From NCBI GenBank assembly GCA_947503335.1, contig CANNCY010000003.1, positions 124,001 to 188,000 of the forward strand: 64,000 bases of DNA. The letters are read 5' to 3'. The stretch comes from an uncultured Pseudomonadales bacterium (GTDB taxonomy: Bacteria; Pseudomonadota; Gammaproteobacteria; Pseudomonadales; CANNCY01). The position numbers and the translations under genes were made by a program. The notes under the pieces are model-generated. The model worked only from the letters and a program-made list of their open reading frames with translations. It had not been told where the DNA came from and did not search any database. Positions within the stretch are counted from its first letter, which is position 1, and every line of letters starts with the position of its first letter. Of this stretch, positions 16,222 to 25,799 are shown piece after piece.

Positions 16222-17480
16222 CGCCAGACAATGTTCGCGTATAGCTCATTCTGCGGTGGGCGTATGCGAGCAACGCCCGAGTCTATTGCGGCCTGTGCTA
16301 CGGCAGGTGCAACCAATTGCATTAAACGTTCATCTACGGGTTTGGGTACAATATAGTCAGGGCCAAAGGTTAGCCCAGACGCACCATAAGCCTCTTCAAC
16401 ATATGCTGGTACAGGTTCTTTGGCGAGTTCTGCCAGTGCATGGGCTGCGGCTAACTTCATCTCTTCATTAATGCGTGACGCGCGAACATCTAACGCGCCT
16501 CTAAAGATAAACGGAAACCCTAAAACATTGTTTACCTGGTTCGGGAAATCAGATCGGCCTGTTGCCATAATTAGGTCTGAGCGAGCTTCGTGCGCTAGAG
16601 CGGGGGCAATTTCTGGGTCGGGATTTGAGCAGGCAAACACCACTGGGTTGGGCGCCATCATTTTAAGCTGTTCTGGCGAGAGTAAGTTGGCTCCCGAAAG
16701 CCCTAAAAATACGTCGGCATCTACCATGGCATCGTCTAGCGTGCGGCGGCTAGACTCATTTGCAAAGCGGCGTTTATATTCGTTGAGATCAGTTCGTTCG
16801 CTATGAATGACACCTTTGCTATCAAGCATACGAATGTTTTCGCGCTTAAGGCCGGCACTAATAGCTAGTTCACAACAGGCAATCGCAGCGGCGCCCGCGC
16901 CCAAGCAAACTAGGCGCGCCTCTTCAATTTTCTTGCCCTGAATCTCGAGCGCATTGATTAGACCGGCAACGGTTACAATCGCAGTACCATGCTGGTCGTC
17001 GTGAAATACGGGGATGTCACAGCGTTCGATGCAGGCCTTTTCGATTTCGAAGCATTCGGGCGCGCGGATATCTTCGAGATTGATGCCGCCAAAGGTGTTT
17101 GCGATGCTTACGATAGTGTCGATAACCTGTTCTGGCGTCTCGGCATCGACTTCGATATCAACTGAGTCAACGTTTGCGAAGCGCTTAAATAGAAGCGCTT
17201 TGCCTTCCATAACTGGCTTGCTCGCCAATGGGCCTAGATTACCTAATCCTAGAATCGCACTGCCGGTCGAGATCACGGCAACGAGGTTGCCTTTAGCGGT
17301 GTATTTGTAAGCCGCTTCAGGGTCTTCGGCGATTGCGCGCACGGGCTCGGCTACGCCGGGGCTGTAAGCGAGAGCAAGGTCGCGTTGACTTTGTGCGGGT
17401 GTCGTCACTTCGATGGCGATTTTGCCGGGTGTGGGTTCGGCGTGATATCTAAGGGCGGCTTCTTTTAGCGATTCGCTCAT
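16218..17480 (-). CDS. maeB: NAD(P)-dependent malic enzyme, short form
   Basis: A 420-residue enzyme that oxidatively decarboxylates malate to pyruvate. Visible motifs are LAYSPGVAEPVRAI with the catalytic tyrosine, the metal-site DDQHGTAIV, and the Rossmann motif LVCLGAGAAAIACCELA. It stops after the malic enzyme part and lacks the phosphotransacetylase-like C-terminal half of the long (about 760-residue) MaeB. Cofactor preference cannot be settled from motifs alone. It converges on ponA with a 4-base overlap and is preceded, on its own strand, by rpmE and a terminator. Confidence 0.92.
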   Translation of the reverse strand: MSESLKEAALRYHAEPTPGKIAIEVTTPAQSQRDLALAYSPGVAEPVRAIAEDPEAAYKYTAKGNLVAVISTGSAILGLGNLGPLASKPVMEGKALLFKRFANVDSVDIEVDAETPEQVIDTIVSIANTFGGINLEDIRAPECFEIEKACIERCDIPVFHDDQHGTAIVTVAGLINALEIQGKKIEEARLVCLGAGAAAIACCELAISAGLKRENIRMLDSKGVIHSERTDLNEYKRRFANESSRRTLDDAMVDADVFLGLSGANLLSPEQLKMMAPNPVVFACSNPDPEIAPALAHEARSDLIMATGRSDFPNQVNNVLGFPFIFRGALDVRASRINEEMKLAAAHALAELAKEPVPAYVEEAYGASGLTFGPDYIVPKPVDERLMQLVAPAVAQAAIDSGVARIRPPQNELYANIVWR

Positions 17481-17615
17481 TGGGCTGGGTAACTCTTGCT
17501 ACTGTGACTACAACAACTGTATTAGTCACAGCCGGTATTGCACTAATTGATAAAATGAATGTTCGTTATAAAGAATACCGTGAACGGTCCATTCTGTGCA
17601 ATAGGCACAAAAAAA

Positions 17616-17639
17616 GGCCGCGTAGTAGCGGCCTTTTTT
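17616..17639 (-). terminator. intrinsic terminator after rpmE
   Basis: A GGCCGC/GCGGCC stem (17616-17621 with 17628-17633) and a six-base loop are flanked by an A-run on the left and a T-run on the right. On the minus strand the A-run becomes the U-tract following the hairpin, about 20 bases after the rpmE stop. It separates rpmE from maeB and could act in both directions. Confidence 0.85.
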
Positions 17640-17658
17640 ACAAATCACGAAAGAATGA

Positions 17659-17874
17659 TTACTTCTTAAGTGAGCGAGCACCAAAGCGCTTGTTGAAGCG
17701 ATCGATACGGCCGCCAGTGTCAACTTTCTTCTGCTTACCAGTGTAGAAAGGGTGACAAGCTGAACAGGTATCAATGTTGATAGCCATTGCGCGAGTTGAG
17801 CCTACTTCGATTACGTTGCCGCAGCTGCAAGTAGCAGTCATTGGACCGTAGTTTGGATGGATGTTTTCTTTCAT
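17659..17874 (-). CDS. rpmE: 50S ribosomal protein L31, zinc-binding form
   Basis: The start is the ATG at 17872-17874, giving 71 residues beginning [10 protein letters not shown], exactly the L31 N-terminus; the longer upstream open frame is not L31-like. Four cysteines (C16, C18, C37, C40) show the zinc-containing C+ type, which is normally displaced by the cysteine-free paralogue under zinc limitation. L31 bridges the two ribosomal subunits. It is monocistronic, with its own promoter and terminator, and adjoins divergent priA, a common pairing. Confidence 0.97.
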   Translation of the reverse strand: MKENIHPNYGPMTATCSCGNVIEVGSTRAMAINIDTCSACHPFYTGKQKKVDTGGRIDRFNKRFGARSLKK

Positions 17875-17959
17875 GATATTCACCTGTATATTGCGCCGCC
17901 ACTGCACTGAGCCGAAGCATTCTGCTCGCACAGCACCGCACTAGTAAAAAAGTGGGGCA

Positions 17960-17988
17960 ATACTATAGCGTTGGGCTTTGTTGTGCAA
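17960..17988 (-). promoter_or_regulatory. putative promoter of rpmE
   Basis: On the minus strand TTGCAC (17983-17988) is followed after 17 bases by TAGTAT (17960-17965); an overlapping TATAGT at 15-base spacing is also possible. The boxes lie about 85 bases upstream of the rpmE ATG in the rpmE-priA divergent region. Confidence 0.5.
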
Positions 17989-18032
17989 GATGTAGACAAC
18001 TAATGCCAGTAACCTGATACTGGTCAACTATC

Positions 18033-20240
18033 TTGAATACGCTAAGCGAGACCCTAGTGGCAGACTACATCTATCAAATCGCATTGCCAGTGCCGATGCG
18101 ACGCTGTTTTGATTACCGGTCTACAACCCCATTGGCGGCTGGTCAGCGTGTGCGCGTGAACATGGCAGGGCGCGAATTAATTGGCGTTGTGATGGGCGAG
18201 GCGGGCGAGCTTAACTATGATGCGGCCAAAATTAAACCTATTCAGAGCCTAGTTGATGACTCGCCATTATTGACCGCGCAGCATCTAGCACTGTGTCACT
18301 GGGTTGCCCGTTACTACCATCATGCAATCGGTGAAGTTATAGCACGTTCTGTGCCGGTATTGGCTCGAAAGGGCGAGCCCTTGCAGCTTGAAACCGAAAC
18401 TGTTTGGCAGTGTACCGATATGGGGCGCTCGATAGACATCCCGGCGATAGCAAGGGCAAAGAAGCAGCAGCAAGCGATGCAGTTGTTGCAAGGTAATAAC
18501 GAGCCGCTACTTGCGTCTTACTTAAAAGAGCAGGGCGTAGCTACGGCAACCCTTAAAGCTCTCAGCGATAAAGGTTGGGTTGAACGTCTTGAAGTAGAGC
18601 AGCGCGCGCATTCGCGTTATCAGTCGGCGCAGCTGCCAGCCTTGACCGAAGAGCAGTATACGGTGGTTGAAGGTGTTACAGAATCGCGTGTGGGTGTGCA
18701 CCTTATTGATGGCGTGACTGGTAGTGGCAAGACCGAAATCTACATTAGGCTTATCCAGCGCGTCATTGAGCAGGGCAAGCAGGCCTTGGTCTTGGTGCCC
18801 GAAATCGGATTGACCCCACAGTTATTAGACCGAATCGCCAGGCGTATTGACGCGCCTGTGGTGACCTATCACTCGCACAATTCAGATAAGCAGCAGTGGC
18901 AAAGTTGGCAGTTTGCTAACAATGGTCAAGCACGCGTAGTGGTTGGTACGCGTTCGGCGGCCTTTGCGCAGTTGCCTGATTTAGGGCTGATTATTGTTGA
19001 TGAAGAGCACGATGCCTCATTTAAAAGCCAAGATGCTGTTCGCTTCAATGGGCGTGATTTGGCTGTTAAGCGTGCGGCAGACTTGAATATCCCTATCGTG
19101 CTAGGGTCTGCAACGCCATCACTAGAATCCCTTAATGGTGTAGAACAGGGTCGCTATCGATATTGGCGGCTTTCTGAGCGCGCCACAAAAGCGGCGCCTC
19201 CACAGTTAAAGCTGATTGATTTAAAGCTCGAGCAGGTTGACAGTGGCGTGGCCGAGACGTCACGTCGGGAGGCGATTGCAGCGCTTAAGCGTGGCGAGCA
19301 GGTCATGGTGTTTTTAAACCGCCGCGGGTACTCGCCCGAAATGCGCTGCGGTAGCTGTGGTTGGCAAGCCGAGTGCACCTTTTGCGACGTGAAAGCAACG
19401 GTTCATCTAGCCCGTTCGCAGCTAGGATGCCACCATTGCGGCAGCTTCTGGCCGTTGCCAAATCGATGCCCACAATGCAACAGCGTCAATTTGCAATTTG
19501 TTGGTTCGGGTACCGAGCGTCTTGAATATGAGCTAGAAACGCTATTCGAAGGATATCCGGTTCTTAGAATTGATCGCGACAGTATCAGTACGCAAAGTAA
19601 ATTAGAAAAAAATCTCGAGCAAATCCATGCGGGTGAGCCGTGCGTGATCGTCGGTACACAGATGCTGGCTAAAGGTCATCATTTTGCCAATCTGTCGACG
19701 GTGATTGTGTTAGGTACAGATAGTGCGCTAATGGCTGCCGATTTTAGGGCGCCAGAGCGACTAGGGCAGTTGATAACTCAGGTGGCAGGGCGTGCGGGGC
19801 GCGAATGTGGCAATGGGCGAGTTTATTTGCAAACAGAGATGCCAGCGCACCCTTGGATGCAATGCCTAGCGCGCTTAGATTATCGAGAATACGCCGCTCA
19901 GATGCAGACAGATCGCCAAACTGCTATGTTGCCGCCATATCGGCAAATGGCGATACTGCGGGCTGAACATCACCAGCCATCACTAGTTGAAGATTTGATG
20001 GCGCAAACGGTGAATCATTTTCAAGACTACATGCAGTCGCAGGGAGTGCAGGCCGTAGGGCCAATGCTTGCGCCAATGGCGCGGGTGGCTAATCGCACTA
20101 GATACCAACTTTGGTTGATCGCTGATCAGCGTACTCAGTTGCATCGTGTACTGGCTCCGATGGTAGAATATTTAGAACAACATAAACTCGCTCGCGCCAT
20201 TCGTTGGTCGGTCGATGTAGATCCACAGGATATGAGCTAA
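18033..20240 (+). CDS. priA: primosomal protein N', replication restart helicase PriA
   Basis: A superfamily 2 DNA helicase of up to 735 residues that reloads the replisome at stalled forks. The order is an N-terminal DNA-binding region (YQIALPVPMRRCFDYR), Walker A GVTGSGKT at about 227-234, Walker B DEEH, and a zinc-binding insert with eight paired cysteines (CGSC, CTFC, CHHC, CPQC). The C-terminal helicase lobe contains QVAGRAGR. The start is uncertain: TTG at 18033 or GTG at 18057. The GTG would leave only a few residues before the conserved IALPVP segment, as is usual. Pseudomonas has argS after priA; here the SPOR gene follows directly. Confidence 0.95.
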   Translation: MNTLSETLVADYIYQIALPVPMRRCFDYRSTTPLAAGQRVRVNMAGRELIGVVMGEAGELNYDAAKIKPIQSLVDDSPLLTAQHLALCHWVARYYHHAIGEVIARSVPVLARKGEPLQLETETVWQCTDMGRSIDIPAIARAKKQQQAMQLLQGNNEPLLASYLKEQGVATATLKALSDKGWVERLEVEQRAHSRYQSAQLPALTEEQYTVVEGVTESRVGVHLIDGVTGSGKTEIYIRLIQRVIEQGKQALVLVPEIGLTPQLLDRIARRIDAPVVTYHSHNSDKQQWQSWQFANNGQARVVVGTRSAAFAQLPDLGLIIVDEEHDASFKSQDAVRFNGRDLAVKRAADLNIPIVLGSATPSLESLNGVEQGRYRYWRLSERATKAAPPQLKLIDLKLEQVDSGVAETSRREAIAALKRGEQVMVFLNRRGYSPEMRCGSCGWQAECTFCDVKATVHLARSQLGCHHCGSFWPLPNRCPQCNSVNLQFVGSGTERLEYELETLFEGYPVLRIDRDSISTQSKLEKNLEQIHAGEPCVIVGTQMLAKGHHFANLSTVIVLGTDSALMAADFRAPERLGQLITQVAGRAGRECGNGRVYLQTEMPAHPWMQCLARLDYREYAAQMQTDRQTAMLPPYRQMAILRAEHHQPSLVEDLMAQTVNHFQDYMQSQGVQAVGPMLAPMARVANRTRYQLWLIADQRTQLHRVLAPMVEYLEQHKLARAIRWSVDVDPQDMS

Positions 20241-20243
20241 ACC

Positions 20244-20831
20244 ATGACAGCGACAAAGAAAAAGCCCAGTGCTACCCGTAAAAAGCCGTCTAAAAAGGTG
20301 GCTAAGCAGCCATCAAGCTTTATGGGGCGAATGAAGACCTTTGTCGTTGGTTATGGCTTAGGTGTGGCTTCGCTTGCCGTTTTTAATACGATGGGTGGTT
20401 TTGAAGGCGTGTTTGGCAAGTCGGGGCAGCAGGTCGCCGATGATACCGTGGCGAGTAGTCAGAAAATTGCCTCACAAGCGGCCGATCAGGTGCAGCAGCA
20501 AGCAAAGCCTGTGTTCGAATTTTACGACGAGCTAAAGACCGCAACCGTTGAAGTGGATGTCGAGCCTGAGGTGGGCAAAGAGCGTAAACAGTTCGATTAT
20601 TACTTACAGGTAGCGTCCTTTAGAAATTTTGACGATGCCGACGGTCTGCGCGCTCGCCTTATTTTAGAGGGTGTTGAAGTCGATCTTAAAGAAGTGAACT
20701 CGCAAAAGAATGGCCGTTGGTACCGTCTAATGGCAGGCCCCTTCGAAAACCGCTCAAAGATGGCTTCGGTGCGAGGCAGACTGGCAGAACACGAATTATC
20801 ACCAATTGTTCTTAAAGAGCCCAAGGGTTGA
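20244..20831 (+). CDS. FtsN-like SPOR-domain membrane protein
   Basis: A 195-residue protein. A lysine-rich N-terminus (about 1-25) precedes one transmembrane helix near 31-50. An alanine/glutamine-rich periplasmic linker follows, and the C-terminal SPOR domain (about 113-190) begins YYLQVASFRNFDDADGLRARL. This is the architecture of the division protein FtsN and its close relatives: an inner-membrane anchor with a septal glycan-binding tip. It starts 3 bases after the priA stop and precedes hslV, a position seen in Pseudomonas. Calling it FtsN itself would need a family comparison. Confidence 0.85.
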   Translation: MTATKKKPSATRKKPSKKVAKQPSSFMGRMKTFVVGYGLGVASLAVFNTMGGFEGVFGKSGQQVADDTVASSQKIASQAADQVQQQAKPVFEFYDELKTATVEVDVEPEVGKERKQFDYYLQVASFRNFDDADGLRARLILEGVEVDLKEVNSQKNGRWYRLMAGPFENRSKMASVRGRLAEHELSPIVLKEPKG

Positions 20832-20883
20832 AGAACCCAAGATAGCCCCTATATAAGCCTTAACAACTAAGTTGGAGGCTCAT

Positions 20884-21429
20884 GTGGAGCAATATAGAGG
20901 AACAACTATCTTGTCGGTGCGTCGCAACGGCAAGGTCGTCATTGGCGGTGATGGTCAGGTAACGCTTGGCAATACCGTAATGAAAGGCAACGCACGCAAA
21001 GTGCGCCGTTTATATGATGGCAAAGTAATTGCCGGTTTCGCAGGCGGTACCGCCGATGCATTTACCCTATTTGAACGTTTCGAACAGAAGCTAGAAAAGT
21101 GTCAGGGCCATTTAACCCGTGCAGCGGTTGAGCTTGCCAAAGACTGGCGAACTGATCGTATGTTGCGTCGTTTAGAGGCGTTGTTGGCGGTAGCAGACAG
21201 CAAAGAATCGTTGATCATTACCGGTAACGGCGATGTAATTCAGCCAGAAGATGATTTGATTGCGATTGGCTCGGGTGGGCCTTTTGCCCAGTCAGCAGCC
21301 CGAGCGCTTCTCGATGAAACAGAATTAGATGCTGACGTGATCGTGCGTCGCGGTCTAAAGATTGCCGGCGATATCTGTATCTACACCAATCATAATCACG
21401 TAATCGAATCGTTAGACTCAGAGAGGTAA
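20884..21429 (+). CDS. hslV: ATP-dependent protease peptidase subunit HslV
   Basis: The proteasome-like peptidase of HslVU. I choose the GTG at 20884, six bases after a GGAGG ribosome-binding site, giving 181 residues beginning [14 protein letters not shown]. An upstream TTG at 20872 would lie within that ribosome-binding site. The Thr-Thr pair after YRG marks the catalytic N-terminal threonine, so a six-residue leader must be removed. [29 protein letters not shown] and [10 protein letters not shown] are family signatures. It lies 2 bases upstream of hslU, forming the hslVU operon. Confidence 0.95.
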   Translation: MEQYRGTTILSVRRNGKVVIGGDGQVTLGNTVMKGNARKVRRLYDGKVIAGFAGGTADAFTLFERFEQKLEKCQGHLTRAAVELAKDWRTDRMLRRLEALLAVADSKESLIITGNGDVIQPEDDLIAIGSGGPFAQSAARALLDETELDADVIVRRGLKIAGDICIYTNHNHVIESLDSER

Positions 21430-21431
21430 GC

Positions 21432-22763
21432 ATGGCTGAGCAACAATCACAGATGACTCCGCGCGAGATTGCGCACGAGCTAGACCGTCACATCGTTGGT
21501 CAATCAGAGGCTAAGCGTTCGGTTGCTATTGCACTTCGAAACCGCTGGCGCCGTTTGCAGGTAGAAGAAGATCTACGTGCCGAAATCTCGCCCAAAAATA
21601 TTCTAATGATCGGCCCAACGGGCGTTGGTAAAACCGAGATCGCCCGCCGTTTGGCAAAGCTTGCCAACGCTCCCTTCTTAAAGGTTGAGGCGACTAAGTT
21701 TACCGAAGTGGGTTATGTGGGTCGCGATGTTGAGTCAATCGTGCGTGACTTGGTTGAAATTTCGATCAAGATGCACAGCGAGCAGGCTAAAAAAGCCGTT
21801 GAGTTTAGAGCGCACGAAATGGCTGAAGAAAAAGTACTTGATGCGCTGTTGCCTCCTGCCCGTGGCGAAGAGTCTAGCGACTCTAGCACTCGCCAAATGT
21901 TTCGTAAAAAGCTACGTGAAGGCGAGCTAGACGATAAAGAGATCGATATCGAAGTGTCGGCAACCCCAGCAAGTGTTGAGATTATGTCGCCTCCTGGTAT
22001 GGAAGAGATGACCTCGCAGTTACAGAATATGTTCTCGAACATGGGTAGCGGCAAGAAAACGAACAAGACGCTAACGGTGAAGGCTGCGATGCGCGCACTA
22101 ACCGATGAGGCGGCGGGCTCTTTGATTAACGATGACGAAATTAAAGAGCGTGCCTTAGAGTCGGCGCAACAAAACGGTATCGTGTTTATCGATGAGATCG
22201 ATAAGATTGCCTCACGCCAAGAAGGGGCGAGTGCAGACGTATCGCGCGAAGGTGTTCAGCGCGATCTGTTACCGCTAATCGAAGGCAGTACTGTTAGTAC
22301 GAAATATGGCATGGTTAAAACCGATCATGTGTTGTTTATCACCAGTGGTGCGTTTCATCTAAGTAAACCGAGTGATTTGATTCCTGAATTGCAGGGTCGT
22401 TTGCCTATCCGTGTTGAGCTAAGTGCGCTAACGCCAGATGATTTTGAGCGTATTTTAGTTGAGCCAAACGCGTCGCTTACTCGCCAGTATCAAGCATTGA
22501 TGGCTACCGAAGGTGTAACCCTTACGTTTGAAAAAGACGGTGTGCGCCGCTTGGCCGAGATCGCTTGGGAAGTAAACGACCGTACCGAAAATATCGGCGC
22601 GCGACGCTTGCATACCTTGCTTGAGCGTCTGCTTGATCAGGTGTCGTTTGAGGCATCTGATCTGTTGGGTGATAAAGCGAGCGTAACGATTACGGGCGAG
22701 TTTGTAGACAGTCATCTTGCAGAGCTAGTGCAAGACGAAGATCTAACGCGCTTTATTCTTTAG
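21432..22763 (+). CDS. hslU: HslU AAA+ unfoldase subunit
   Basis: A 443-residue AAA+ ATPase that unfolds substrates and feeds them to HslV. It has [15 protein letters not shown] (Walker A), the pore motif GYVGRDVES, the intermediate I-domain (about 110-240), Walker [10 protein letters not shown], and the C-terminal sensor 2 region with [13 protein letters not shown]. The last residues, DLTRFIL, match the tail that docks into HslV. Length is normal. Its 3' end overlaps that of the convergent queG gene by 11 bases. Confidence 0.98.
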   Translation: MAEQQSQMTPREIAHELDRHIVGQSEAKRSVAIALRNRWRRLQVEEDLRAEISPKNILMIGPTGVGKTEIARRLAKLANAPFLKVEATKFTEVGYVGRDVESIVRDLVEISIKMHSEQAKKAVEFRAHEMAEEKVLDALLPPARGEESSDSSTRQMFRKKLREGELDDKEIDIEVSATPASVEIMSPPGMEEMTSQLQNMFSNMGSGKKTNKTLTVKAAMRALTDEAAGSLINDDEIKERALESAQQNGIVFIDEIDKIASRQEGASADVSREGVQRDLLPLIEGSTVSTKYGMVKTDHVLFITSGAFHLSKPSDLIPELQGRLPIRVELSALTPDDFERILVEPNASLTRQYQALMATEGVTLTFEKDGVRRLAEIAWEVNDRTENIGARRLHTLLERLLDQVSFEASDLLGDKASVTITGEFVDSHLAELVQDEDLTRFIL

Positions 22764-23862
22764 TAGGTTTGTAGCCTTTAAAGCGAGTCAGCGGCAGTGC
22801 CGCTGGTTCGTAGTTGGGTGATTGCAGTTGTGCAATCGCCCACTCGATATGTTCTTTCACCATTTCGGTGTCATCGCCACTTAAGGCGGTAGATAATTGC
22901 TCGATGACACGCACATCACTTGGCCCATTACCTAACGCAATAGCTAGGTTGCGTCGCCATCGTTCATACCCCGAACGCCTGACAGTAGAGCCTTCAAAGC
23001 GATTCAAAAACTGATCTTCACGCCATTGCCATAGTTCAACAAGCGTGGCGGTATCTAAGTTGTGACGCGGGCTAAAATCATCGAGCGTAGCTGTCGCAGG
23101 GTTGCGATTAAAAGGGCAAATAATCTGACAATCATCGCAGCCAAAAATACGGTTACCCATCAACGGGCGCAGTGCTTCGTCAATCGCCCCTTCATGTTCG
23201 ATCGTTAAATACGAAATGCATTTGGTGGCATCGAGTCGACCATCGGCTAAAAAAGCATCGGTTGGGCATATTTTGTGGCAGGCAGTACACGACCCGCAAT
23301 TAGCAGATACCGGCTCGCCATACTCGCCCAAGTCGGCTGTTGTAAAAATCTCGCCCAAAAAGGTATAGCTGCCATCATCTGGGTGTATCAGCATGCAGTT
23401 CTTGCCAATAAACCCAAGGCCTGCCCGTTGGGCGAGTTCGCGTTCAAGTACTGGGGCTGAATCAACGAATACACGATGCCCCAATGGGCCAAGCTCAGTT
23501 TCGATTGCCTGCGCCAACTGCACAAGCTTTTTACGAAACAGTTTGTGATAGTCACGCCCTAGTGCATAGCGAGAAATCATGGCCCGTTCGCCATCATTGG
23601 CATTAGCTAGTGCATCGGCGGCTTCAGGTAAATACGGCAAAGACACGCTGATCACTGACAGGCTGCCCTCGTGTAGCAATGACGGATTTAATCGTTTATC
23701 CATATTGCGTTCAAACCAGTGCATGGTGCCGTGGTGGCCTGCCTCAACCCAGCTATTAACCTGATCTTGATAATCGCTAGGTTGGGCTCGGCTAACGCCC
23801 ACGCGAGCAAAGCCAAATTGGGTGGCCATATCTTGAAGCTGGTTTGCGCTGAAGGATGTCAT
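22753..23862 (-). CDS. queG: epoxyqueuosine reductase QueG
   Basis: A 369-residue cobalamin-dependent iron-sulfur enzyme that reduces epoxyqueuosine to queuosine in the wobble position of GUN tRNAs. Two cysteine clusters, [12 protein letters not shown] and [11 protein letters not shown], supply the two 4Fe-4S clusters. The N-terminal part contains the catalytic and B12-binding regions, and the C-terminal HEAT-like region ([16 protein letters not shown]) binds tRNA. Length is normal. It is divergent from nnrD, with starts so close that the two promoters must overlap. Confidence 0.96.
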   Translation of the reverse strand: MTSFSANQLQDMATQFGFARVGVSRAQPSDYQDQVNSWVEAGHHGTMHWFERNMDKRLNPSLLHEGSLSVISVSLPYLPEAADALANANDGERAMISRYALGRDYHKLFRKKLVQLAQAIETELGPLGHRVFVDSAPVLERELAQRAGLGFIGKNCMLIHPDDGSYTFLGEIFTTADLGEYGEPVSANCGSCTACHKICPTDAFLADGRLDATKCISYLTIEHEGAIDEALRPLMGNRIFGCDDCQIICPFNRNPATATLDDFSPRHNLDTATLVELWQWREDQFLNRFEGSTVRRSGYERWRRNLAIALGNGPSDVRVIEQLSTALSGDDTEMVKEHIEWAIAQLQSPNYEPAALPLTRFKGYKPTKE

Positions 23863-23866
23863 CTAT

Positions 23867-25351
23867 TTGCCGATTAGCGATATACTGGTTGTATTATCAA
23901 TTAACCGCGATGGTAGCGCCACCAGCATGCAGGTTTTTACCGCCAAAGAAATGCAGGCATTCGAGCAGCAGCTTGTCAGCCCAACGCTTAGTTTGCATGA
24001 TCTGATGTGTCGGGCAGGGCAGGCACTGCTTGATACCGCTTTAGATCGATACGCTGATGCCACCACTTGGGTGGTGCTGTGTGGTACGGGCAATAATGCG
24101 GGCGATGGTTACTACTTAGCGCGTAAGGCCAAAAAGGTCGGCATTCAGGTCACCTGTGTCTCGATGGGCGATCGGCTACCCCAACCAGCGGCTATCGAAC
24201 GCGAACTGGCCCAGCAGTGCTCAGTGCCGATTATCGACGCGGCCGATATGGGCGAGCTGCTTGATCACTGTGATCTAATTATTGATGCGTTGTTAGGGAT
24301 TGGTTTTCAAGGCGGTCAGTTAAAGCCTGCTTACGCGAACGTGATTCGTTCAGCGAATGCTAGTGATGCCCCAATTATCTCGGCTGACGTACCTTCTGGG
24401 TTAGATGCCACTAGCGGCGGCTCAGGCGCCATTGTCGCAAACATTACCTGTAGTTTTATCGCAGCAAAGCGCGGCACCTTAACTGGTGCTGCGCTAGATT
24501 ATGTGGGCGAGTTGCTAGTGTTTGACCTAGGGGTTGCTGCCGATAGCCAATCGACTAGCACCCTGTTGGTTACCCATAGTGATTGCGCGCCGATGCCAAA
24601 ACGAGGTGCTAACGAACACAAAGGTACCCGCGGCTCAGTATTACTACTTGGTGGTAATGAGCGAATGGGGGGCGCGATTATGCTCGCTAGCGAGTCGGCG
24701 TTGGCTATGGGAGCGGGTCGTGTGTACGGTGTTACTCACGAATCTCATATTCAGGCGGCGCTAACAAGGAGCCCCGAAATCATGTACCGCTCATCAATCA
24801 AGGATTTGCCCAAGGTCGATGTTATGGCTGTAGGGCCTGGTATGGCCCGTGGCGGCGAATGGGCAAGGCAGCTGTGGCAGGCGCTAGATTATCAGGTTGT
24901 GGTCGATGCTGACGGTTTATATTGGTTAAAGCAGTATCCTCGTGAGGTGGCTGTTATCACGCCCCATCCTGGCGAAGCAGCGTATTTATTAGATACTACT
25001 GTTGATGTCATAGAGGCAGATCGCTTTGCGGCAGTGAAACAGTTAGCTGATCGGTATCGCTGCGTTGCAATACTAAAAGGCGCCGGCACATTAGTTGCGA
25101 ACCATTTAGATGATCAGATTGTCTTAGTAAGGGCAGGTAATGCAGTTTTGTCGGTGGGTGGTACTGGCGATATACTATGCGGAGCAGTCGCTGCGTTAAT
25201 TGCGCAGGGGTACGATACTATTGAGGCGTCTGTCGGGGCGGTTCTGGTACATGGGGTGGCCGCAGATAGGTATGCCGATGAGCGGGGCGAGCACGGGTTG
25301 CGCGCCTCAAATTTGATAGATTATATGGTAGCGGTAATTAATGATCGTTGA
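23867..25351 (+). CDS. nnrD: bifunctional NAD(P)H-hydrate epimerase / ADP-dependent dehydratase
   Basis: A metabolite-repair enzyme that restores NAD(P)H damaged by hydration. The N-terminal YjeF_N epimerase half has GTGNNAGDGYY and SADVPSGLDA; the C-terminal kinase-fold dehydratase half has GTRGSVLLLGGNERMGGA, VITPHPGEAAYLL and GGTGDILCG. With the TTG at 23867 it is 494 residues. An in-frame ATG at 23927 (474 residues, starting MQVFTAKEMQAFE) fits the usual family N-terminus better and would leave 64 bases for the divergent promoters. It overlaps tsaE by 11 bases, the standard nnrD-tsaE pairing. Confidence 0.94.
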   Translation: MPISDILVVLSINRDGSATSMQVFTAKEMQAFEQQLVSPTLSLHDLMCRAGQALLDTALDRYADATTWVVLCGTGNNAGDGYYLARKAKKVGIQVTCVSMGDRLPQPAAIERELAQQCSVPIIDAADMGELLDHCDLIIDALLGIGFQGGQLKPAYANVIRSANASDAPIISADVPSGLDATSGGSGAIVANITCSFIAAKRGTLTGAALDYVGELLVFDLGVAADSQSTSTLLVTHSDCAPMPKRGANEHKGTRGSVLLLGGNERMGGAIMLASESALAMGAGRVYGVTHESHIQAALTRSPEIMYRSSIKDLPKVDVMAVGPGMARGGEWARQLWQALDYQVVVDADGLYWLKQYPREVAVITPHPGEAAYLLDTTVDVIEADRFAAVKQLADRYRCVAILKGAGTLVANHLDDQIVLVRAGNAVLSVGGTGDILCGAVAALIAQGYDTIEASVGAVLVHGVAADRYADERGEHGLRASNLIDYMVAVINDR

Positions 25352-25799
25352 GCGATTTTTGGCGGCAGAAGAAGATACGTTAAATGTTGCTAAGCAGTGC
25401 GCTAAAGCAATGAGTGCACCGTTGGTAATATATTTAGAAGGCGATTTGGGCGCTGGCAAAACAACGCTTAGCCGTGGCTTGATTCAGGCTATGGGGCACT
25501 CAGGTGCTGTTAAAAGCCCGACCTATACTTTGGTTGAAACCTATCAGTTACCTATCGCAACCTTGCATCACTTTGACTTGTATCGCTTGGCTGACCCAGA
25601 AGAATTAGAATATATGGGTATCAGGGATTATTTTGACGACCGCTCAATTTCTTTAATCGAGTGGCCGATTAGAGGCGCAGGCATCGTACCTGACGCTGAT
25701 ATTAACATTACACTAGGCCATAGGCTTGATGGGCGCGATCTTAAAATAACAGCGCTATCGCCACGGGGAGAACAATGGCTCGACGCAGTAGATATCTAG
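25341..25799 (+). CDS. tsaE: tRNA threonylcarbamoyladenosine biosynthesis ATPase TsaE
   Basis: A 152-residue P-loop ATPase (YjeE family) that works with TsaB and TsaD in forming t6A37 on ANN-decoding tRNAs. The Walker A is GDLGAGKTTLSRGL near residue 35. The conserved VKSPTYTLVETY and HHFDLYRL motifs follow, and ISLIEWP serves as Walker B region. Length is typical. It overlaps nnrD upstream (11 bases) and the amidase gene downstream (25 bases), so the three are translated from one message. Confidence 0.96.
   Translation: MIVERFLAAEEDTLNVAKQCAKAMSAPLVIYLEGDLGAGKTTLSRGLIQAMGHSGAVKSPTYTLVETYQLPIATLHHFDLYRLADPEELEYMGIRDYFDDRSISLIEWPIRGAGIVPDADINITLGHRLDGRDLKITALSPRGEQWLDAVDI

Noticed and set aside
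17480-17746. Plus-strand open frame across the maeB-rpmE gap and into rpmE
   Set aside because: It runs through the rpmE terminator hairpin and antisense to L31, with no recognisable protein features.
20825-20838. Hairpin GGGTT/AACCC at the end of the SPOR gene, considered as a terminator
   Set aside because: No T-run follows and hslV begins shortly after; it may be a weak structure only.
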